From: Chelonoidis abingdonii | Lineage: Eukaryota > Chordata > Testudines > Testudinidae | Direction: 5' to 3' | Length of the DNA stretch: 64,000 nucleotides | NCBI RefSeq assembly: GCF_003597395.2 | Contig: NC_133773.1 | Location: 68,141,502 to 68,205,501 of the forward strand | In this document: positions 1-9,785 of the stretch, in pieces | Numbering within the stretch: position 1 is the first letter of the stretch | Layout: the number at the start of each line of letters is the position of its first letter | Notes under the pieces: generated by a model | The model's database searches: none | Told to the model about the DNA's origin: nothing | What the model saw: only the letters and a program-made list of their open reading frames with translations | Translations under genes and position numbers: made by a program

Positions 1-1218
1 CAGATCATTATTTGACTTTTAAGGACTTGTTCCTTCTTTCAATATGGGGCCAATAAACTGAGAATGCTAATTGACATTTATAGGACTCATTCTCTTTCTG
101 CCTTAATCCTTACCAGGGCATTTGCTTTGAACTATAATACCCTCTTGATCTGCATGAAACCTACTAGTCAAATGCCAGTACTAACATTTGAAAAAAGATA
201 GAGTTAGATTAATGTGAAAGACATGCTAATATAACCTGAGGTGTTTATCAGTTCTTAGTACAATAAGTTTAAGGAAGCATTCATATAGCAATTTCCCTAG
301 GAGAAGGTTTCTTTTAGCTCCTATCTGAGCATTTGCTATAGATAGAAACACCTATTCCCTCATGCATTATTATATGGCTTTTTGTTGAGACATACTTCAA
401 AAGTTAGCATATTGTAGTGTATGGTTCTGTGGGGAAGGGGATCATTTATTTCTTAATAGCATACAACATAGTTGTGACAAGGGAACTAGTAGGCTCTCAT
501 GTGTGCTAAAGTTGTGTTGTGCAATAGCTTTCTTTGAAAGTTAAATAGACATTTTGTTATAGAAAAGCAGATAATTGGAATCTTTTCTTCAAAACTTTAA
601 AAAGAAAACTAAATCTATATACACCGTTGATTGCATTAAATTGAAGAAGCACCTTCTGGGTAGGCTTGGGATCTTGTAATCTCTATATTTTTCAGTGTTG
701 ATTTTTTTTTCTGTTTCCTTTATTACTATCTGTTCACTGGGATACTTCATTATGATTACATTCTTGAAGGAGCTGACTGTTCTTTTTGGTCATATATTAC
801 TTTATTTTTTGCTTATCTGATCATTATGTAAAAATCAATAAAAAGTGTAACTGATTCTTCCTGGAAAACTTTGAAAACATCCTACAGTATTTAGAGGCAA
901 CTCAACCAATATTAGATACCGGGTTGAAGCCAGTTTCCATGTCTGAAGCGCTCTTTGGATCTAAAATGCTATATCCAGATCAATCCTTTAGATTCAATCT
1001 GGCCAAAAAACTTGAAGGAGTTTAGTTTTGTTTCTAGGGTTCAGATGTAGAAATTAGGCTCCCACTTCTATCCCTGAGAAGCACACACACTCTGCCTTGC
1101 TATCTTCTGAGATGGGGCCTCCAGCATAGGCTCCACCTACTTCTATCCACAAAGGAGGGAAGCAGCTGGCTGCACTCCACATTCCTCCTCTGCCTTTTCC
1201 AGTATCTACTGTAATAAG
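1..1218. other. Unique AT-rich non-coding DNA
   Basis: No repeat, RNA gene or coding signal is recognised. The stretch is AT-rich, with short homopolymers and no long open frame. It becomes more GC-rich from about 1,050. Confidence 0.5.
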
Positions 1219-1834
1219 TTGCAACAACTGATTAATTCAACAGGGGACTTCTGGGACATGGCAGTAGGCCTTGGGCTCAGATTAAAAAAATTGGGGGGGG
1301 CTGTGTATTATGGAAATTGGACCCCCATGCCTTACATAAGGGGCCCACATTCCATACATAGACCCCAGAATGCCCCTCCAGCACCAATTTATCCTGACAG
1401 CACCCCTACACATCCCAGTAGTCCTGATTTAGATCCCACTCACCACAGCCTCAATACCTCAGCTCACCAGCCACAGCCTTCAACACCCTCCATTCACCTC
1501 CAACCCCTATCCTTCAGCCCCCTCAACAGTCACCACTCACTTCATAGTCCACCAGCAACCTGCCCCCAGTTCCTTATCCATTGGCTCCAGGATCTTCCTG
1601 GCCATTCAACACCACCCCCTGCCCCCACCCCATCTGCCAGCTCAGAGGTCTGCTCCTGTCCTGGAATAGGGTGGCCCCTCTCAATTCCAGCTCTGCTCAC
1701 TCCCATCACCTATCCTGAACCACTTCAGGTTTAGCTCAGCAGCCCCACTTTCATGACCTTATGCACAAGGTTGCAACCCCACTCGCTCAGCTGCCTTCAC
1801 CACACAAGGACACTCCACTAGAGAAATAAGTTGC
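1219..1834. other. C-rich, CA/CC-biased stretch
   Basis: After a G run near 1,295 the plus strand is dominated by short CCA, CCC and CAC words up to about 1,740. A 171-codon frame crosses it, but its translation is almost only proline, serine, threonine and histidine, as expected from base composition. No domain is visible. It may be the decayed 5' part of the adjoining Penelope-like element or an unrelated low-complexity repeat. Confidence 0.4.
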
Positions 1835-2177
1835 ATCATGAAACCTGGTTCAATACAGGAAAATATACTTTCTGACCACACACCCTTAGTTGTATCCTAC
1901 CACTCCACACTGTGACCCATATGGGGTATCATTACACAGCTACAACCCACATATCATGGAGACCAAATCCTGAAATATTTTCCAACCCTCTAATTCTGGC
2001 CTTCAGATAACCTCCCAACCTTGCCAAACATTTCATCACAAGGAAGTTCCCCACAGATCAGGGCATATCAACTCAAAATGGCACTAGACCTTGCCAGAAC
2101 AGAGGCAAAACCCATAAACATATTTCCACTACTACAATGATGAATACCCCACACAACTCACCTGTCAAGATCCATGG
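1835..2177 (+). mobile_element. Penelope-like retroelement, part 1 (coding region before GIY-YIG)
   Basis: In-frame stretches resemble the region between reverse transcriptase and GIY-YIG endonuclease of reptile Penelope-like elements: a PLVVSYH-like segment, then a KFPTDQG-like segment, then a segment ending at a SRSMG-like stretch. Stops and substitutions break every frame. The reading continues after the solo LTR at 2,806 and its tail reappears near 5,192, so these three pieces are one interrupted element. The 5' limit is uncertain. Assignment rests on remembered family sequence. Confidence 0.6.
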
Positions 2178-2805
2178 GTCTTTGTAATGGGCTGGCATCT
2201 CTCATGAGCACTCCTTGGGTGAGTGCATGCCTTCAGTCTCTCAGTTTGTGGTTTCACAAATGGGTTTGCAATGATTCAGCCCTCCAGCCAAGTCATATAC
2301 ATTGTCTGTATGTGAAACAGAACAACCTCTTTCCAGGGTATACAGTCTTTAACTTATCCTAGCCCTGGCATGGGGCCATATCACCAGGGCTTCCTCCCTG
2401 GAGACACAGCCTTCCTGCAGCTTTCCCTGGCTCAGTCTTTTTTCAGTACCAGCAGCCAACCAAGAACTCTTTCTCTTTCTCCCTTAGACCCTGCCAGCAC
2501 TGAGCTGTCCATGGTCCTGCTGCTCTTTCAGACACCCAGGAACACAGTAGTCTCTCCTCCAGCTCCAGGCATCAGCTGACTGACTTTGGTCCTGCAGCTC
2601 CTTTTATATGAGCCTGCTGGGCCTTGATTGACTGCTGCCTACAGCCTCCCCCATTGGCTGCTTCCCCACAGCCTCCCTCAGTGGCTGCAACCACTCTAGA
2701 CTGTTTTGAGGACTTCTCTTCTGCTCCTCTCTGGAACGGAGTATGGTAGTATCCTGAAGCCTCCAGCAAGCGGCTTCTGGGCCTACTCCACCCAGTCACA
2801 GTCTT
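2178..2805 (-). mobile_element. Solo LTR with 5-bp target-site duplication
   Basis: The LTR body is 2,183-2,800 (618 bp). It begins TGTAATGG and ends CAGTCACA on the plus strand, fitting TG...CA ends. Both sides carry GTCTT (2,178-2,182 and 2,801-2,805), a 5-bp duplication normal for LTR retrotransposons and retroviruses. A TATAAAAG box lies on the minus strand at 2,601-2,608, so transcription would run leftward. No gag, pol or second LTR is present, so it is a recombined solo LTR. Removing it in thought restores the Penelope-like reading frame context, so it inserted after that element. Confidence 0.75.
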
Positions 2806-3120
2806 GAGCATGCCTATCACAACATATGATATAAATGCCCCCCTAACAACTACATGAGTGAAACCAAACAATCACCATGCCCCCAAATGAATTTACACAG
2901 AAAAATAATAAAGAGCAAAAAACACTATCATTTGTGGACAAAACTGTTTCACAAAACAATAACTCCATATCTGACCTCTGAATCTTCATCCTCAGAGGAA
3001 ATGTATAATACCTTCAAAACACAAGCCTGAGAGTTTAAATTCATAACTTTGCTAGACACTGAAAATCATGAACTTAATAAAGACACTGGATTTATGGCCT
3101 ATTATGTGAGCTTAAATAGG
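2806..3120 (+). mobile_element. Penelope-like retroelement, part 2 (GIY-YIG endonuclease remnant)
   Basis: The sequence continues part 1 after the solo LTR. Broken frames match the GIY-YIG endonuclease end of vertebrate Penelope-like elements: a CPPNNYMSETKQS-like segment in place of the NNYVGET core, then a NNSISDL-like segment, and a final stretch reading approximately KFITLLDTENHELNKDTGF. GIY-YIG nucleases nick the target so the element can prime reverse transcription. Several stops make it inactive. It is cut near 3,120, where CR1 sequence starts. Confidence 0.7.
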
Positions 3121-4262
3121 GAAAAGAAGCTTACAAGAAGTGGAAATTTGGACAGATGACTAGGGAGGAGTATAATAATATTGCTTGAGCATGCTGAGGT
3201 GTAATCAGGAAGGCCAAAGCACAACTAGAATTGCAGGTAGCAAGGGTGAAGGGTAACAAGAAGGGTTTCTACAGGTATGTTAGTAACGAGAAGGTCAGGG
3301 AAAATGTGAGATCCTTACTGAATCAGGGAGGCAACCTAGTGACAGATGATGTGGAAAAAGCTGAAGTACTCAATGCGTTTTTTGCCTCGGTCTTCATAGA
3401 CCAGGTCAGCTCCCAGACTTCTGCACTGGACAGTACAATATGGGGAGGAGGTGAGCAGCCCTCAGTGGTGAAAGAACAGGTTAAGGACTTTTTAGAAAAG
3501 CTGGACATGCACAAGTCCATGAGGCCAGATGCAATGCATTTGAGGGTGCTGAGGGAGTTGGCTGATGTGATTGCAGAGCCATTGGCCACTATCTTTGAAA
3601 ACTCATGGCAATCAGGGGAAGTCCCAGATGATTAGAAAAAAGCAAATATAGTGTCCATCTTTGAAAAAGGAAAGAAGGAAAATCTGGGGAACTACAGACA
3701 GGTCAGCCTCACCTCAGTCCCCTGAAAAATCATGAAGCAGGTCCTTAAGGAATCTATTTTGAAGCACTTGGAGGAGAGGAAGGTGATCAGGGACAGTCAA
3801 CATGGATTCACCAAGGACAAGTCATGCCTGACCACCTTGATTGCCTTCTATGCTGAGATAATTGGCTCTGCAGATATGGGAAAAGCAGTGGACATAATAT
3901 ATCTTGACTTTAGCAAAGCTTTTGAAACAGTCTCCCACAGTATTCTTGCCATCAAGTTACAAAAGTATGGATTGGATGAGTGAACTATAAAATGGATAGA
4001 AATCTGGCTAGACTGTGGGGCTCAACAGGTAGTGATCAACCGTTCAATGTCTAGCTGGCAGACAGTAGCAAGCGGAATGCTTGAGGTGTTGGTCCTGGGG
4101 CTGGTTTTGTTCAACATCTTCATTAATGATCTGGATAATGGGATGGATTGCACACTCAACAAGTTCATGGATGACACTAAGCTGGGGGGGAGAGGTAGAT
4201 ACACTGAGGGGAAGGGATAGGGTCCAGAGTGACCTAGACAAACTGGAGGATTGGGACAAAAG
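3121..4262 (+). mobile_element. CR1 LINE fragment, decayed reverse transcriptase
   Basis: Three frames shifted against each other carry CR1 ORF2 protein: a linker beginning near 3,231 with [11 protein letters not shown], a central part with FTKDKSCLTT and the motif-A-like LDFSKAFETVSH (about 3,900-3,945), then LFNIFINDL and the catalytic box as FMDDTK instead of FADDTK near 4,165. Stops at 3,633, 3,723 and 3,981 and the frame changes make it a pseudogene. CR1 is an APE-type non-LTR retrotransposon; this copy lacks endonuclease, 5' end and 3' tail. It is cut near 4,262, where LTR sequence begins. Confidence 0.88.
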
Positions 4263-4265
4263 AAA

Positions 4266-4807
4266 GGGCTCAGGTCTGTGTTCACCTGTACCAGTTGGTG
4301 AGGATATTATTCTCAAGCATTCCCCAGGAATGGGGGTGTAGAGCTTGGGGGAATATTTTGGGGGAATAAGACTCCAAGTGGTCTTTTCTCTGGTTCTTTG
4401 TCTAAATCACTTGGTGGTGGCAGCATAGTGTTCAAGAGCAAGGTAAAATTTGTGCCTTGGAAAAAAGTTTCTACCTAAGCTGGTAAAAATAAGCTTAGGG
4501 GGTCTTTCATGCCCTAGAGTTCAAAGTGGGGAAAGAACCCTGACATGGTGGTAGTGGTGGGATCACTTTGAACCAAAAGCACAATAGGATTTTAAAAGGA
4601 CAATTTTTCCCCCCTTTTGGCTGCTTGGAAAGCAGAGAGGTTGTTTTTTTTTCCAGGATTTTTTTTTTTAAGCTGTGAACAGCTGGAGTTTTTTTTTTCT
4701 CTGCCTGAGGGCAGGGTAGTTAACTTCTTGCAAGGGAATTCTCAAGTATTTTTCTTTCTTTCTTTCTAGCTCTCGGGTTAGGCTAGGTTAAGCACAGGAA
4801 GGCTAGG
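4266..4807 (+). mobile_element. 3' part of a retroelement LTR plus primer-binding site and leader
   Basis: From about 4,266 the sequence matches my memory of the 3' half of an abundant turtle LTR. It ends ...CTGACA at 4,545, followed directly by TGGTGGTAGTGGTGGGAT (4,546-4,563), the expected place and TGG start of a primer-binding site. An untranslated leader with T-rich runs and a (CTTT) tract near 4,755 follows, then a gag-like start at 4,808. The 5' half of this LTR is absent in this orientation. Confidence 0.55.
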
Positions 4808-4873
4808 ATGACAGACAGTGAAGTCCAAAAGAAATTTGAAGCTGAAGAGAGACAAAATAATAATAAAAATTAA
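4808..4873 (+). pseudogene. Truncated gag-like start of an LTR retroelement
   Basis: A 21-codon frame starts MTDSEVQKKFEAEER and then runs into an AAT/AAA-rich stretch and a stop. The position after a primer-binding site and leader, and similarity to the start of a gag-type protein remembered from turtle LTR elements, suggest the N-terminus of gag. Everything downstream is lost, replaced by inverted LTR sequence. It is a dead remnant. Confidence 0.45.
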
Positions 4874-5191
4874 AAAAAAAAAACAGGAATTTTCCTTTTA
4901 GCACAGGGAAAATTCACAGGCTAAAACTAAAAAATACTCTAACACATTTTCTTGCTGTTACTTATTATTTCTGTAATATTAGATGTATGGCTGGATTACT
5001 TGCTTGGTCTCTCCTTTTGTTTCTGAGAGAACACCCACACAGCACAAAACAAAGCCTCCCTCCCCAGATTTGAAAGTATCTTCTTTCCCCATTGGTCCTT
5101 GTGGTCAGGTGCCAATCAGGTTATCTGAGCTTCTTAACCCTTTACAGGTAAGGAGGGATTTTATGCTACCCTTAGCTGTTTGTTTATGACA
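4874..5191 (-). mobile_element. Inverted 5' part of the same LTR family
   Basis: On the minus strand the sequence starts TGTCATAAACAAACAGC at 5,191 and continues through CCTGTAAAGGGTTAAGAAGC and a purine-rich run, the order I recall for the 5' portion of the LTR family whose 3' portion lies at 4,266-4,545. The two LTR pieces therefore face each other around the gag-like stub, which is not the arrangement of an intact element. Confidence 0.5.
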
Positions 5192-5455
5192 GGTGTTGAT
5201 GGGCCCCTTCACCTTGAATGGTTTATTATAATAGTTGTTAACTACTTGTGCTAAACAATCTGCTCCACCTTGTATTTAGCTGTGACACTCTGAGTACCTT
5301 TTCCACACCTGAGGAAGTGCTGTGTTGTAAGCTGGAAAGTTTGTCTCTTTCACCAACAGCAGTTGGTCCAGTAAAAGATATTACCTCAGCCACAAGTGTT
5401 TCTCTAATATCTTGGGACCAGTATGATTACCACAACATTCCAAACAACATTTTTT
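5192..5455 (+). mobile_element. Penelope-like retroelement, part 3 (3' tail)
   Basis: The segment resumes the 3' untranslated tail expected after the GIY-YIG remnant: a GTTGATGGGCCCCTTCACC-like start, TTGTATTTAGCTGTGACAC, then AGTTGGTCCAGTAAAAGA and a final TCTTGGGACCAGTATG-like stretch before the unique DNA. At 5,309-5,338 it holds CTGAGGA, a short imperfect hairpin and GAAA, the layout of a hammerhead ribozyme core, discussed under findings. Confidence 0.6.
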
Positions 5456-6160
5456 AGAATTCACAGTCTAGGAATTAGATTCCTAGCTACTACTAGCTAC
5501 TACTAAGATTTTTTCCCTTATGCTTGACCACTTCTGTATGAGGTTATACCTAAAGCTGGGTAAATTTTTCTTTTTTTGGTTAATATTTTATTTGCCAAAA
5601 AGTGCAGTGTCAGTTTGAGCTAAACTGTTTGTGAGTTTGTGTCAAATTCAGTGAATAGTTTTAATGGAATATATGTATGTATGTTAAAGTCAAAACATTC
5701 TGAATTTTTGTTTCAAAATGAAGTTTGCATAAATTTAATTTAAAAATAAGTATTTGATAACCCCGAACATTTAGTATTTTGGTCAACCCACAATTAATTT
5801 GTTTATTTCATTTTAATGAGACTACTATATAATATATACAGAGAGAGTGTGTGTGTGTTATATAGTTTCAGTAACTAGCTTTTAAAAATATTTTGATTCA
5901 GACAGTGAACCAAAAAATCAATCATTCTCTCAGTTCTAGTTATAGCTAAAACAGAAAATGTAGACTTTGATAACCTATTTGTTTACAAGGGTATGTATCT
6001 TACCATTACCTTATTACAGTGGTGCTTTATAATCTATTGATTTCCAGGTTGAGTTTAAGGTATGGGTTTTGTCTTTTGAAGTCTCAGAATTGCCCCAGTC
6101 TCTGGCACGGACAAGCTTTACCTTTATTGTACACAGCTCCATTGTGCCAGAGAAGAGGAG
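5456..6160. other. Unique AT-rich DNA with a short GT tract
   Basis: No repeat family or gene is recognised. A TA/GA/GT simple-sequence patch lies at about 5,826-5,860. Confidence 0.45.
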
Positions 6161-6735
6161 CTGTCAGCATGACCTTAATCCCAGATCTTTAGGTGGTCTT
6201 TTAAGGTACATCTGTGTTGCACACCACTGGTTGCTCCAGATAGTATATATGTAGCTACACACTGTAATGAAAAGAAAGCTTCATCCACATTGTGGTGTAT
6301 AGCTACATGCATCAATGCAAGACTCTGGCAGGGATTGGGAGGAGTGGGGAAAGGCTCTGGTAGCAGGGAGCTGCCAGATCATTTCCCTGATACACTCTAC
6401 TGCACACCCTTGCCAGAGTTTTTCTATGCTGCCAAAGTCCTTCTCTGCTGCTAGAGTCTTTTCCTAAGGCAAAAAAAAAAAAAAAAAAAAAAAGACTGAC
6501 AGCAGGGAGACAGTGAGACACAACTCTGCTAAAATTAGCAATGTAAATGGAGAAGGCACTGTTTGGGCATGTAGAGAGGTATATAGGGTGCACGTGCACA
6601 AGGTTCAGATATGTCTTTTTTATGTGAATACAGTCCCTCACCATCTACACTGCTATATATACCTGTGCTAGAGGGGCATGTAGTGTATGTATGCTACATA
6701 CCACTGCATCGAGTGTGCTGTGTAGATCTATGCTT
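6161..6735. repeat. Probable dispersed repeat with GTAGCTACA and CTACACTGCTATATATA words
   Basis: The block contains motifs I associate with a reptile MITE: a GTAGCTACACAC-type word near 6,251, several CTCTGG/CCAGAG words in both orientations, and CATCTACACTGCTATATA near 6,642. Ends and TSD could not be fixed. A pure A23 run (6,471-6,493) sits inside it. Confidence 0.35.
6471..6493 (+). repeat. Poly-A run of 23 bases
   Basis: Uninterrupted A23. It is inside a probable repeat and not at an obvious LINE 3' end. Confidence 0.95.
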
Positions 6736-6739
6736 AGAT

Positions 6740-7640
6740 GCCCTGAGCCCAGGTCATTGGATGCCTTGGAAATACGACCTAAGACCTTGAATTTGATTCA
6801 ATAACTTCTGAAAAGTCAGTGTAGAGAGTGGGGAACAGGTTTGATGTACTCCTGGCCCACGGTACTAAGAAGATGCAATGCAGTGTTCTGTACCAGTTGG
6901 AGTTTCCTAACTACTGAAGGTTTCATTCCCAGGTATATCACATTGTTGTAATCCAGCCGAGAGGTGATGAAGGCATGAATAACTGAGGCTGATGTTGCCT
7001 TGTGAGAACTTATTTTCAGTGAGGTATCCAGGCATATTTTTAAACTACAGACTGAGTTGGTTATTTGTGGGACTGTGCCTTCCATCAAAGAAGACTGTGC
7101 CATGGCTGGAAAAGCTTCAAAATCCTTTTCTCTGACAAACCAGTATCTCCTCTCCTTGCTTAGTTTCATCTTCAGCCAGCTATTCTTCATCCAGAAGCTG
7201 ATCTTGTCTTGGTAGTAGTGGTGTGGTTGTATGTGGTGAAGGATAGAGAGAGTTGTGTCTCATCTGCATATTGCTGGCACTTGAGTCCATATTGTTTGAC
7301 CAGTTCACCTACTGGCTGTGTGGAGATGTTGAATAGGACCAGAGAGGCAATTTGATCCTTGGACTCCACAAGTGAGGGATTTAGTGTTGGAGGTGCAATT
7401 TCCCATCATTACTTGTTGGGTGCATTCTTCAAGAAGGTCTCAAAACATTTTAGTACATTATTCTAGATCTCTGCCACCTCTCTCTCTTTCTCTTTCTGGC
7501 AAGTCAGCAATACCTCATGGTCAACAGTGTTAAATACTGTACAGAGGTCCAGGAGGATGAAAATTGATGTCTGCTCTCTATCCAGTAACAGGAGAAGATA
7601 TTATACTGTATATTTATCCCTGTATTTGTCGTTACATATG
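6740..7640 (-). mobile_element. L2/Jockey-type LINE fragment, antisense, decayed RT
   Basis: On the minus strand (7,640 to 6,816) the translation gives LLDLCTVFNTVDHE-like motif A, then SLVLFNISTQPVGELVKQYG, the catalytic box as QYADETQL in place of QYADDTQL, and finally SRLDYNNVIYLGMKPSVVRKLQLVQNTA. The order and spacing are those of the reverse transcriptase and thumb of L2-like non-LTR elements. Frames shift at about 7,190 and 7,370, and the second catalytic Asp is Glu, so it is inactive. The clade could also be a CR1 relative. The part below 6,816 is less certain. Confidence 0.75.
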
Positions 7641-8132
7641 TGTGCTAGCATTGCTGTTTACATAAATATATAGAGATCCTGACCCCTGTACTTTCCTATT
7701 CCATGTAATCTCTCCCATGTTCTTTGTTTATATCGTGTCAAGTTCACATGTACACTCTTAGCTACACTACATTTTGTATGGCTTGTCCTACTTCTGTATG
7801 CCCAAATATTATAGAGGAATCATGTAGAAGCTGCACTGACATGCACACTTTTGTCATACTGAGAAGTTGAGAAATATATGATGCTAATGATCTAAATGTA
7901 AGTTAGAAATATGGCTGGCAACACTCTCCTTCTAACAGATGACAGCCTTGTGCTTTCTTGGAGTGGCATTTCTGCTAATAATTTTTATTTCTTAGTATTT
8001 CCTCCTAAAAGGCAAATTTTCACATTTAAATATCATGGGGACAAATTGTATTAATTAGGTACAGACCCAGAATAGTGCACAGCTGCATGGTCTCCATGAC
8101 TTACAATGAGAGTGACAAAGCCACATAGTCTC
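7641..8132. other. Unique non-coding DNA
   Basis: AT-rich sequence with no repeat or coding signature recognised. Confidence 0.45.
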
Positions 8133-8197
8133 CTTTTAATCGCAATTAATTTTTTGGGTTAATTGTGTGAGTTAACTGCAATTAATCAACAGCTCTA
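8133..8197. mobile_element. Terminal fragment of the fold-back hAT family
   Basis: The sequence from about 8,151 to 8,197 is close to the reverse complement of the first 50 bases of the hAT element at 20,174: TTAACTGCAATTAATCAAC is followed by AGCTCTA in place of AGCCCTA. Only this end is present. Confidence 0.6.
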
Positions 8198-9109
8198 ATT
8201 TTAATACACAACACTGAGATGGTTTTGTAATAAAAGAAGAAAAAATGTATTAAAAAAGAACAGAGATTTAAGTGATACTAAATAAGAGAAAGACACAGGT
8301 ATGGTTACAAATGTAAATAAAGTAAAACACAGATTCTAGTGACTAAAACTCAATTCTATCAAATTATACCTTTGCCTAAAACAGTTCCTCACCTACAGCC
8401 CTTTGGGCCAGTAGATCCAACTTTGACAGACTCACAGGGTGCTATTCCTTATGTTCCCTGATTGATGGATCCCTAGAACATCTGTTTGCTCACCTATATT
8501 TCCCAAAGTCCATATTTTTCTGCCTCAAGAAGACTTGCTAGGGGTGCAGCTATGTCCTTCAGTGTGTTCACCTAGCCACTGCTTGCTAGCTTGATGGCTT
8601 TGTTTACCTTATATGTAAATATAAGTTCATTATCCTCTGGCTTACAATGCTTGATCCAGACAGGTAAATCCACATTCCTAAGACAGGATGGTTTATCAAC
8701 TCTCTCCACAACATATTTTAGGAACATATGTCCAGCACGTATACTGCTCCTTTAAAAAAGAGATAAATAATGAAGGAAGACAAAAAAGCCAAACAGAAAA
8801 ACAAAAACAAAGCCCAAACTCAGTGTGTTTTGTCCAATATTGGTACACTCTGTGGCTTTCCACAGAATTACATAGAAAAAATACAATAAAAGAACATTAA
8901 GGTTGCAAAGTCAAGCACTAAAATTTAGGAAATTCCAAAATTAAGATTGCCTGAGTAGTAAATTGTTATTCTGTATGTAAACAGGATTAGATGGGTATGA
9001 GATACATATGGTCAGTGGGCTTCACAGAAATTTGCTGACAGCAGAGGAATGGTAAGAAGTCTGGGGTTCTATTCCATGTTTTGGAGGGGAGTGTCCTGTA
9101 GTAGGCACA
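8198..9109. other. Unique non-coding DNA
   Basis: No gene or repeat recognised. Sequence is AT-rich to about 8,990 and then mixed. Confidence 0.45.
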
Positions 9110-9535
9110 GGTTCTTCTACCCATTCCTTCCCCAAACTTGAGCCATCTACTCTGACCCTCTAACCTGTCTCTTCCTAACCCCTGGCTTCTCATTCCAGTC
9201 CCAATCTCTATTATTCAGACTTTTCATCCCCATTCCAGTCCCCTTACCCACCTAGTTCTAGTGTCCCCCTCTGCATTTCCTACTCATCTTCTTCCTCCCC
9301 CTCCATGCATAGTCCCATTCTTTCCTACCCATTCCCAGTTTCCTGCGTCCTTTCCCCAGTCTCTTTGTGCAGCCATTTACAACTCTTCCAGTTTTCCCCA
9401 GGCCCCAGCCTAGCTAGTTCCAGTTCCCGCCTTTCCCCCCTCTGTATCTGACAAGTCTCTTCCTCTCCTCTGCCCCCACTGGCTTCAAGATGTGCTTCCC
9501 CATATTTTCCATCCCTGCTCTGACTTAGGACAGAG
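9110..9535. repeat. Polypyrimidine (C/T-rich) tract
   Basis: About 420 bases are strongly biased to C and T on the plus strand, with repeated words such as CATTCCAGTCCC and CTCTTCCT. No clean repeat period is visible. It may be a decayed minisatellite or part of a reptile retroelement. Confidence 0.5.
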
Positions 9536-9599
9536 TCTTCAGAGATTTTAGCTTTAAAGATCTATCCAGATTCTTCAGATCATGTGCAAATTGTGATTT

Positions 9600-9785
9600 T
9601 TCAAAGGCTATAACCAGTCTGCGTTGCTTCCCACAGCTCCCATTGGCGGGGAATGGCAAACTGCAGCCACTGAGAGCTGGAGGCAGCCATGCCTGAGGAT
9701 GGTCAATGTAAACAAATTGTCTCACAGTCCACCAACGGATTATCCCGGCAGGCTGTTGATCTAGGCTGTTCTGACTGAATTTTTC
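9600..9785 (+). repeat. Dispersed repeat related to a hAT-type MITE
   Basis: Words such as CAGCTCCCATTGGCGGGGA and GAGAGCTGGAGGCAGCCATG followed by GGTCAATGTAAACAAATTG match a common turtle repeat as I recall it. Ends are missing, so the class is inferred only. Confidence 0.5.

Noticed and set aside
1219..1734. 171-codon open frame
   Set aside because: Proline, serine, threonine and histidine dominate because the DNA is C-rich. There is no domain, no splice context and no conserved pattern.
2601..2608. Host gene promoter from a TATAAAAG box
   Set aside because: The box sits inside a solo LTR with its own 5-bp duplication, so it is the LTR's promoter relic.
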